Positions 56,959 through 64,000 of a DNA stretch of 64,000 nucleotides are shown piece by piece. Origin of the DNA: Trachythela sp. YZ-2020 (taxonomy: Eukaryota > Cnidaria > Anthozoa > Malacalcyonacea > Clavulariidae); contig JADLSH010000231.1 of NCBI GenBank assembly GCA_016169945.1, forward strand, positions 1,984,001-2,048,000, given 5' to 3'. A program made the position numbers and the translations under genes. Below the pieces are notes generated by a model. That model did not search any database, had not been told where the DNA came from, and saw only the letters and a list, made by a program, of their open reading frames with translations. The first letter of the stretch is position 1; every line of letters starts with the position of its first letter.

Positions 56959-58386
56959 AATTATCATCAATCGATCCTTTGAAACATGTACTTTTCCAGA
57001 AAACTGGAAGTTAGCAGAAGTTATTCCACATGTTAAAGAGGGGGATCTCGAACTAGCCGGAAACAACCGCCCAATATCCTTGATACAGTCGGCTGGTAAA
57101 ATTTGTGAGAAAATAGCTCTAAAACAGTTCACAGATATTTGAAGGAAAACGATCTCCTTACTAGACACCAGAGTGGGAATAAATCAAATCATTCCACAGA
57201 AACCCTGAATATTATGGTCAGCGATTTCATTCTTAATGCGATGGACCGCAAACAAATCACAGTTCTTGTACTGGTGGACTTTAGTAAGGCTTTCGATAGT
57301 ATAAATCATAATATACTCATTGCAAAATTAGAAAAAATTGGTGTATCAGCAGCCGCAGTAAATTGGTTCAAGAGCTACCTAAACGGAAGGCAACAGTTTG
57401 TACGTATTGGTTCGACCCTTTCAAATAGCCAACCGTTAAAGCATGGTGTTCCCCAGGGGTCGATTTTGGGACCCTTACTCTTCAACATCTATATAAATGA
57501 CTTACCTACAGCTAGCAAACATTGTAAAACTGAATGCTTTGTAGATGATTCAAAATTATTTTTATCATTTCACTTAAATGAACTGGATGATGCAGTAAAC
57601 AAAGTTAACGGTGATCTTCATTCGTTGTTTGAATGGTGCTGTTCAAATTATCTCCTTATAAATCCAGACAAAACAAAGATAATGGTCTTCGGAGTACCCC
57701 AGCTGCTTTCACTTTTACCCGATCTAACATTTACCCTGATGGGTAAAGAGTTAAAACCGGCCATAAACGCAAAGGATCTTGGTATGACATGGGATTCGTA
57801 TATGGCTTATGATAAACACGTGACTAACGTAGTCTCATCATGTATGAATATGCTGTTACAGATAAATAGAGTGCGACATCTTTTCGGTCGTGACTTGTTA
57901 GTAAAAATTATTAAAAGTTTAGTTTTCAGTAAATTATATTATTGTTCTTCCGTATGGGCGTCAACCTCGCAGGGCAACATTAAGAAGATGCAGTGCGTAC
58001 AAAACTTTGCTGCACGAATCGTTACTGGAATACATAAGTATGATCACATCACCCCATGTCTGAAGGAACTAAATTGGCTTCCGGTATCGAAAGAACTTTA
58101 TTTACGCGATGCGGTTATGACTTTCAAGTGCATAAAAGGAACTGCCCCTACCTATCTAACGCAGCATTTTTGTAGTAGATTATCAATAAGTGGAAGAATC
58201 ACGAGACAATCAAATGATATTCAAATTCCTAGATGTAGAACTGCCACCGGACAAAAGTCTTTTGCTTACAGAGCATCGGTTATATGGAATTCACTCTGCC
58301 CTTCACTTAAACAGGTTGAGTCGCACAGAGTTTTTAAAAATCGCCTAAAGAAACAATTATTGGAAACTTTCTTAAACACAATGTGA
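56959..58386 (+). pseudogene. LINE-F coding part 2: reverse transcriptase and C-terminus
   Basis: Continues part 1 with NRSFETCTFPENWKLAEVIP, the RT motif after the linker. One indel near 57137 (within TDILKEN) leads to a 415-codon open frame, 57139-58386. RT motifs: LVDFSKAFDSINHNIL, HGVPQGSILGPLLF, and catalytic FVDD at residues 134-137 of that frame in place of FADD. The C-terminal domain has CVQNFAARIVTG and VIWNSLCPSLK. The stop is TGA at 58384-58386, then the 3' region with TATG repeats. Confidence 0.9.
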
Positions 58387-58549
58387 CTTTTGAACACGTT
58401 TTATGACTAGTTTACTATTCAAATTTTAAATATAACTTTCTTGTAATTCTAAAATTATTAGTAATTTTCTTATAACAGTTTTTGTAAATTAGTTATGAAA
58501 AGCCCGTATATTGGGATAACTAATAAAATTGTATGTATGTATGTATGAA

Positions 58550-58885
58550 TAATTAACGAAATTGTTGACTTGCCAATACGAAATTGAAAATGAAGTTGCG
58601 ATAAAGATTCACCTGTGGCAAGAAACTTTATCGTAAGTGTCAGACTTTCGGCTGGAGATATAGTCTTGCCGTGCCAATCCGGAATTTTCGTCTTCGCTAT
58701 CAAGGGTTCACTTTCAGTAAGACTATCCACGAACTGATCATAACTCATTCGCATAATTTCTTTGTATCCCCCAGCATTCTCTAAACGCAACATCCTGACG
58801 ATATTATTAAAATATCCCAGTTCTTTCCTACTCCTTGTCCACTTCCTAGATCTCCCAGGTTTCCATGTCCTAGCATCGTCGTCTT
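58550..58885 (-). pseudogene. PIF/Harbinger transposase remnant 4, N-terminal part
   Basis: The minus strand reads LENAGGYKEIMRMSYDQFVD, KTISPAESLTLTIKFLATGE and FRIGKSTISLI, the other half of the transposase cut by LINE-F at 47445. The frame reaches into LINE-F sequence only because no stop lies at the junction. It lies about 600 bp upstream of R7. Confidence 0.83.
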
Positions 58886-59491
58886 AAGCTACGTCGACTC
58901 TTTCGCTTCTCACATGAAATCAACATTTTAAAATAACAAAACTCTTGGTGAATAACAACAGTGTAATCATTACCATATAAGGTCACGATGGAACTGAATT
59001 GAGCATTCGAACTAAATTTAGCAGAATTTTGTTATTTTGTTTGTTGTATTAAAGCTATAGAGTGTATTGATAGCGCCTAGATGTACTTTTTTTGTTTTTT
59101 AGTATGATCAGCCATCGTATATATTACACCGCTAATTACTATCAGAGAATCAGATCTCTCTTTTTGGCCGTCTATTCCAGAGCCTAATTTTCAACGAGGA
59201 ACCGAGTGAAATGGCTCTGGGGACGAGAATGCGTCGCAAGTCGCCGCAAGTGAAACTTGCGATGACTTGCGTTTTCGTTTGATCAGGGTTTAAGCAATGA
59301 TCCAAAGCTAGCCATCTGTGCCCATGACAATTAACGAAAATATTATCATCTATAGTACTTTCAAATATAGATAATGCAAAACGTCATACAAACTTTCCAT
59401 AAAACATTTATTCCCTGAGGTGTTTATAATTTTCGTCGTTCTCAACAGACATCGAGTGCCATCTCTTCTTATATTCTCCAAAAAGAAAACA
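58886..59491. other. 5' flank of R7, no gene seen
   Basis: Matches 38319-38967 almost throughout. Part of 58895-59040 is an inverted form of the block at 38350-38490 (AGTCGACTCTTTCGCTTCTC against GAGAAGCGAAAGAGTCGACG), so a small inversion separates the two flanks. Confidence 0.6.
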
Positions 59492-60439
59492 ATGGAAACA
59501 GTTCCGAGAAATATTCTTCTGTGTTCGGTTGTATTTAAATTCATCGCAATGATTATTGGACTTTTGGGAAATGCCACAGTTTTAATTCATACAATTTTCT
59601 TGAGCAAAGAAAAGACAGCAACATCGTACTTGGTAGCAAACTTGGCACTGGCAGACTTTCTCGTGTGTTTAACATATCCAATATGGGTCATTGAGTTTAT
59701 ACAGACTATTTTAAACATCGACAGTGATCAGGATTTCTTCTGTAAGTTAAGTCGTTCTACCATCTGCTCATTGCTGTTCGCGTCAGTAGCTACACTTCTC
59801 GCAATTACTGCCGATCGTTATTTGTATATTGTAAAACCTCTGAAGTATCCTCTGATTGTGACACGTCGACGAGTTTTTCTAGCCGTTTCGGGAATCTGGT
59901 TAACTGTTTGTCTTTTCTTTGCATCGCAAGTCCATTTTTGGAAAATGAAATCCGGATATAGAAGCTTGTGCTACATACCTCGCAGTATTGCTTACTGTTT
60001 AGAAATTTTTATAGCGTATATTCCACTGATTCTAATATTCATTCTCAATTTCCGTATTTTCAATGTTGCACGGAAACAGCGAAAACGAATGTTGCCTGGA
60101 ACTAAAGTAGGTGACGTCAACAACTCTAACGAACAGTCAACTAACAGAATAAATTGTATCCATCGATTTTTCCACGCTTTAAAAGCAGCAAAAACATTTT
60201 CTATTGTTGTCGCAGTGTTGGCTTTCTGTGTCTTTACTCCAACCGCCGTTGGGCTAACGTTACAGCATTCTTGTAATTGGTCGTGCTACCAGTTGTGGTA
60301 CATTGTTTTTCAGTACGAATTTTATGGAATAAACTCGATCGTGAATGCCTTTATCTACGGAATGAGACATGTCAAATACAGAAAAGCTTATGGACGTATT
60401 CTTTTCAAAATACTTCGCTGTAATAAACCCACCAACTGA
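59492..60439 (+). CDS. R7: intronless class A GPCR (mosaic copy)
   Basis: 315 residues from the conserved ATG at 59492. An in-frame ATG at 59420 could add 24 residues (MFIIFVVLNRHRV...), but that stretch is non-coding flank in R3, R4 and R8. Motifs: Asn27, Asp55, Cys84/Cys160, DRY preceded by Ala (ITADRY, Val elsewhere), Trp136, YIPL, VFTP followed by TAVGL, and NAFIY 285-289. The 5' third matches R5 and R1 (LLCSVVFKF), the middle matches R8 (KMKSGYRSLCYIPRS), and the last third matches R1 (INCIHRFFHALK, HSCNWSCYQLW). Gene conversion or unequal exchange is the likely cause. Ligand unknown. Confidence 0.94.
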   Translation: METVPRNILLCSVVFKFIAMIIGLLGNATVLIHTIFLSKEKTATSYLVANLALADFLVCLTYPIWVIEFIQTILNIDSDQDFFCKLSRSTICSLLFASVATLLAITADRYLYIVKPLKYPLIVTRRRVFLAVSGIWLTVCLFFASQVHFWKMKSGYRSLCYIPRSIAYCLEIFIAYIPLILIFILNFRIFNVARKQRKRMLPGTKVGDVNNSNEQSTNRINCIHRFFHALKAAKTFSIVVAVLAFCVFTPTAVGLTLQHSCNWSCYQLWYIVFQYEFYGINSIVNAFIYGMRHVKYRKAYGRILFKILRCNKPTN

Positions 60440-60756
60440 GGATCTTACATCAACAATTAGGGGCTGTTCAGAAAATTCGTGAAGGTGTTTTGCAATTTTT
60501 TACACGCCCCTACCCCCATGTCACCCTGTGTGACGATTGTCACTACCCTTCATCGAAAATTACTTGCCCTGGCCCAACTCCCCTTCCCATAAAAACTATA
60601 TAAGGACACAGCAATCGAAAGCATGTGCTGAAACAGCTTTTATTTCTTCATTTTCTGGTGACCCTACATTTCTAGTTCTCAGTTGTTTCCCATGATATAT
60701 GTAGGTGTTCGTTCATCGATAGTATAGACAGAAGTTCGGTATTCTATGCCACTTAA
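60440..60756. mobile_element. Harbinger-type MITE, left part
   Basis: Starts at GGGGCTGTTCAGAAAATTCG after TTA and runs to the insertion of the 9-bp-duplication element near 60757 (CTATGCCACT flank). The right part is absent in this unit. Confidence 0.65.
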
Positions 60757-61228
60757 CCTGAGTATCAGGCCTATATTACCAGGCCTATATTACCAGGCCC
60801 AACACTGTTTATATACAGGCCCAACACCCTGGATTAGTCCATCAGACAAAGAAAATATTTTGTCTCATTTTTAAATTGCGCGACCTGCCAGTTGACATGT
60901 CAGTGTTATATCATGCGAACTAAAAATAGCAAACATAAATAAATGAATTTTAAACGTATTTTTAAATACCTAAAGAAGAATATTGAATCGAAATAAGACG
61001 TCTAAGATTGTCAATAGCAATTTAAAGAAAACATCAGGCGTACTCTTTACCTTTCCATCGTCAAATCGCAGTTATGTTACGCAACGCAAGTATGGTCTCC
61101 AGTTCAGAGTAGACAACTGAATGAGAAGGTTGAGAGGGTCCAAAGGAGGGCAACTAAGTGGATTTTAAAAATTAAGAGTTGCGAGATGTCATACACACAA
61201 CGACTTCTGGCATTGCAACTTTTACCTT
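60757..61228. mobile_element. Partial copy of the TATGCCAGT element with LINE tail
   Basis: Left end TTAACCTGAGTATCAGGCC, then the same interior as 35292. The LINE fragment 61035-61228 reads VIRRTLYLSIVK-type sequence (here RRTLYLSIVKSQLCYATQV), ending at 61228 where R8-flank sequence begins. The right half of the element is missing. It includes a short local triplication of CAGGCC(TATATTAC). Confidence 0.65.
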
Positions 61229-61702
61229 AAAACTATAAAGTGTTTTTGTTTAAAGTTATAGAGTGTATTGATAGCGCCTAGATGTACTTTTGTTATTTTT
61301 TAGTATGATCAGCCATCGTATATATTACACCGCTAATTACTATTAGCGAATCAGATCTCTCTTTTTGGCCGTCTATTCCAGAGCCTAATTTTCAACGAGG
61401 AACCGAGTGAAAATGTCTCTGGGGACGAGAATGCATCGCAAGTCGTCGGAAGTTGCCGCAAGTGAAACTTGCGATGACTTGCGTTCTCGTTTGATCAGGG
61501 TTTAAGCAATGACCCAAAGCTAGCCATCTGTGCCCATGACAATTAACGAAAATATTATCATCTATAGTACTTTCAAATATAGATAATGCAAAACGTCATA
61601 CAAACTTTCCATAAAACATTTATTCTCTGAGGTGTTTATAATTTTCGTTGTTCTCAACAGACATCGAGTTGCATCTCTTCTTATTGTCCCCAAAAGACAA
61701 CG
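61229..61702. other. 5' flank of R8, no gene seen
   Basis: The distal part matches R5/R7-type flanks (CGCCTAGATGTAC onward). The last 60-80 bp (TTTTCGTTGTTCTC, ACATCGAGTTGC, GACAACG before ATG) match R4 instead. A switch point therefore lies near 61620-61645. Confidence 0.65.
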
Positions 61703-62650
61703 ATGGAAACGGTTCCCAGAAATATTCTTCTGTTTTCAGTTGTATTTAAATTCATCGCAATGATTATTGGACTTTTGGGAAATGCCACAGTTTTAATTCA
61801 TACAATTTTCTTCAGCAAAGAAAAGACAGCGACATCGTACTTGGTAGCAAACTTGGCACTGGCAGACTTTCTCGTGTGTTTAACATATCCAATATGGGTC
61901 ATTGAGTTTATACAGACTATATTAAACATTGATAGTGATCAGGATTTCTTCTGTAAGATAAGTCGTTCTACCATCTGCTCATTGCTGTTCGCGTCAGTAG
62001 CTACACTTCTCGCAATTACTGTCGATCGTTATTTGTATATTGTAAAACCTCTGAAGTATCCTCTGATTGTGACACGTCGACGAGTTTTTCTAGCCGTTTC
62101 GGGAATCTGGTTAACTGTTTGTCTTTTCTTTGCATCGCAAGTCCATTTTTGGAAAATGAAATCCGGATATAGAAGCTTGTGCTACATACCTCGCAGTATT
62201 GCTTACTGTTTAGAAATTTTTGTTGCGCACATTCCACTGATTCTAATATTCATTCTCAATTTCCGTATTTTCAATGTTGCACGGAAACAGCGAAAACGAA
62301 TGTTGCCTGGAACTAAAGTAGGTGACGTCAACAACTCTAACGAACAGTCAACTAACAGAATAAATGGTATCCGTCGATTTTTCCACGCTTTAAAAACAGC
62401 AAAGACATTTTCTATTCTTGTCGCAGTGTTGGCTTTCTGTGTCTTTACCCCAACAGTGGTTGGACTGACCATGCGGCATTCTTGTAATTCGTCATGTTAC
62501 CAGTTTTGGTATGTCGTATTTAACTACGAATTTTATGGAATAAACTCGATCGTGAATGCCTTTATCTACGGAATGAGACATATCAAATACAGAAAAGCTT
62601 ATGGACGTATTCTTTTTAAAATATTTTGCTGTAATAAACCCACCAACTGA
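61703..62650 (+). CDS. R8: intronless class A GPCR
   Basis: 315 residues, one exon. Asn27, LALAD with Asp55, Cys84/Cys160, VDRY 107-110, Trp136, Pro178 in AHIPL (Tyr to His before the proline compared with all other copies), basic ICL3 (RKQRKRMLPGTK), VFTP 247-250, NAFIY 285-289, and the C-tail FCCNKPTN with two Cys. It is most similar to R4 in coding sequence, start context and 3' flank, while its distal 5' flank is of the R5/R7 type. Expected at the plasma membrane; ligand and G-protein partner unknown. Confidence 0.95.
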   Translation: METVPRNILLFSVVFKFIAMIIGLLGNATVLIHTIFFSKEKTATSYLVANLALADFLVCLTYPIWVIEFIQTILNIDSDQDFFCKISRSTICSLLFASVATLLAITVDRYLYIVKPLKYPLIVTRRRVFLAVSGIWLTVCLFFASQVHFWKMKSGYRSLCYIPRSIAYCLEIFVAHIPLILIFILNFRIFNVARKQRKRMLPGTKVGDVNNSNEQSTNRINGIRRFFHALKTAKTFSILVAVLAFCVFTPTVVGLTMRHSCNSSCYQFWYVVFNYEFYGINSIVNAFIYGMRHIKYRKAYGRILFKIFCCNKPTN

Positions 62651-62671
62651 GGATCTTACATCACCAATTAG

Positions 62672-63070
62672 GGGCCGTTGTAGCCAGATACTCATCTTCA
62701 TACCGCTCTAACTCGTCAATGTCGTTGTCAACTCTAATCAAAACGCACATCTGCCATTTTTCGCTATTCATAACTCAATTTCGCGTGCTTTTTGTAAACT
62801 GAGCCTTCGAAGATATAGTGTCAGGATTACTCCATTTTCACGTAAAATACTTCATGTCTTATTCACACTGTATGGTTGTTCGTGGTAAAGAATGACGATT
62901 TACAACTCACCATTTATTTTCGTCAACTTTAGACTGCGCAGCAGTCCATTTTAACATCAGATTCTCCATCACGCGACAGTGCTTGTGATACCCCTTCCCA
63001 CTTGTGTCTATAGGTGACTCTTAGTCGAACACCTCCTACCCCCAAAGCATCACGTGTTTCTTGAAAAGCC
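62672..63070. mobile_element. Harbinger-type MITE relic with the same deletion as after R4
   Basis: GGGGCCGTTGTAGCCAGAT junction identical to 34405-34424. The right end is at about 63070 before TTA. Confidence 0.75.
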
Positions 63071-63557
63071 CTTAACATACAAAGTTTCATAAATTTTTTG
63101 TATCCATTTCTTTCACCGATTGTTCCATATTAATACATTTTGTAATGTAATTTCCACATCCTATTAGACCTAAATGTAACGGAATTTTGAACTATAGTAG
63201 AAATGATAAATAGATAATATATGGGCAAAACAATAAATAGTAAACAATACTAAAAAATAATAACTTTGTTTTGACTAAATCTATTTTGTTGGACAAAATG
63301 GCAAAAACATTAAAAATAGGTACGCACAGCGAACATATACAGGTCACTACCCTTCATCGAAAATTATGTGACCCTGGCCCAACTCCCCCTCCACATAAAA
63401 ATTATAAGCACACAGCAATCGAAAGCGTGTGCTGAAACAGCCTTTATTTCTCCATTTTCTGGTGACCCTACATTTATAATTCTCAGTAGTTTCCCATGAT
63501 GCATACAGATGTTCGTTGATCGATTGTATAGACAGGAGTTCCTTATTCTATGCCATT
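63071..63557. other. Duplicated-unit spacer and MITE piece, no gene seen
   Basis: Nearly co-linear with 34804-35290. Confidence 0.6.
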
Positions 63558-64000
63558 TAACCTGAGTATCAGGCCCATATTTCCGTGCCTTAAATGCCGG
63601 CGGAAGGAAGAGAAAGAAGGCCTGATACAAATCCTTGTTTGGCCGCTTAAAAAATCCAAAATCCGGTTTTGACCTGATTAGTTCATCAGACAAAGAAAAT
63701 CTAATGTCTCATTTTGATTGGTTACACCCGTTTTTAAATTGCGCGACTTGCCAGTTGACATATCACGCAAACTAAAAATAGCAAACATAAATAAATGAAT
63801 TTTAAACCGTATTTTTAAATACGTAAAGAAGAATCTTGAACCGAAATAAGACGTCTAAGATTGTCAATAGCAATTTAAAGAAAACATCAGGCGTACTCTT
63901 TACCTTTCCATCGTCAAATACCAGTTATGTTACGCAACGCAAGTATGGTCTCCAGTTCAGAGTAGACAACTGAATGAGAAGGTTGAGAGGGTCCAAAGGA
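63558..64000. mobile_element. Left part of a further TATGCCAGT-type element, runs off the window
   Basis: Starts TTAACCTGAGTATCAGGC after CTATGCCAT and continues as 35292-35720, including the LINE C-terminal fragment (from about 63890: RRTLYLSIVKYQLCYATQV). Truncated by the window end. Confidence 0.7.

Larger units (their letters stand above)
47446..58544 (+). mobile_element. LINE-F: 5'-truncated LINE split by an 8.45-kb TIR element
   Basis: The target duplication ATGAA is at 47441-47445 and 58545-58549; the empty site is at 37988-37992. LINE-F itself is 47446-48508 plus 56959-58544, about 2.65 kb. The 3' end is AATAAAATTG followed by TATG repeats. The coding parts are annotated separately. 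Confidence 0.9.

Noticed and set aside
56884..57168. 94-codon minus-strand frame
   Set aside because: It spans the right TIR and the LINE-F RT antisense; a shadow.
2899..62650. Retrocopies as the source of the receptor array
   Set aside because: Flanking non-coding DNA and neighbouring transposon relics are duplicated with each gene, and no poly(A) tails follow them.
62016..62701. Minus-strand open frames under receptor R8 and the same under the other receptors
   Set aside because: Mirror frames of the GPCR coding strand; they recur only because the receptor sequence is duplicated.
1..64000. CRISPR array or bacterial defence system
   Set aside because: The tandem arrays have no unique spacers, and all genes are eukaryotic transposon or receptor sequences.

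Overview
The window looks like eukaryotic, AT-rich, repeat-packed intergenic DNA from a marine invertebrate. A cnidarian is my best guess, inferred from the mix of intronless class A receptors, APE-type LINEs, PIF/Harbinger, hAT, Penelope-like and foldback elements. There is no bacterial gene density, no operon and no recognisable tRNA or rRNA gene. The only clear host-type genes are copies of one intronless seven-transmembrane receptor.

Receptor array: eight plus-strand copies share one ancestor. Four are open over about 315 codons (R3 24644-25597, R4 33436-34383, R7 59492-60439, R8 61703-62650). Four are broken (R1 2899-3772, R2 22476-23307, R5 38968-39810, R6 42009-42965). Each sits in a larger duplicated unit: upstream either a minus-strand Harbinger transposase remnant or a Penelope-like remnant, then the receptor, then a Harbinger-type MITE (TTA duplication) starting about 20 bp after the stop codon. 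Non-coding flanks are duplicated with the genes, so the copies arose by DNA-level segmental duplication, not retrocopying. R4 and R8 share a private deletion in the 3' flank, and R7 is a mosaic of other copies, so exchange between paralogs is likely.

Layout: 1-2510, LINE-A inside a Harbinger transposase remnant. 2899-3772, R1. 3793-14774, a MITE that is 664 bp elsewhere, here swollen to 11 kb by nested insertions (a 9-bp-duplication element at 4088-10517 holding a TIR/minisatellite element at 4534-10454, which holds a foldback at 8784-9925; then LINE-B at 10567-13920 and a hAT-type MITE at 14104-14683). 15555-21235, an inverted-repeat and hAT composite between perfect 8-bp duplications. 21345-22045, Harbinger remnant. 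R2 and R3. 27340-32112, MITEs, a minus-strand LigB-like gene fragment, a LINE tail and a minisatellite MITE. Penelope-like remnant, R4, and another copy of the 9-bp-duplication element carrying a LINE tail and a (TCTG)n tract. Harbinger remnant, R5, Penelope-like remnant, R6. 44543-46915, two head-to-head LINE pieces. 47042-58885, a Harbinger remnant split by LINE-F, itself split by an 8.45-kb TIR element carrying the nearly open LINE-G. R7, R8 and flanks to the window end.

Many insertions are datable because another copy of the duplicated unit keeps the empty site, so target duplications and insertion order can be read here. The receptors would act as plasma-membrane G-protein-coupled sensors; their ligand cannot be told from sequence.
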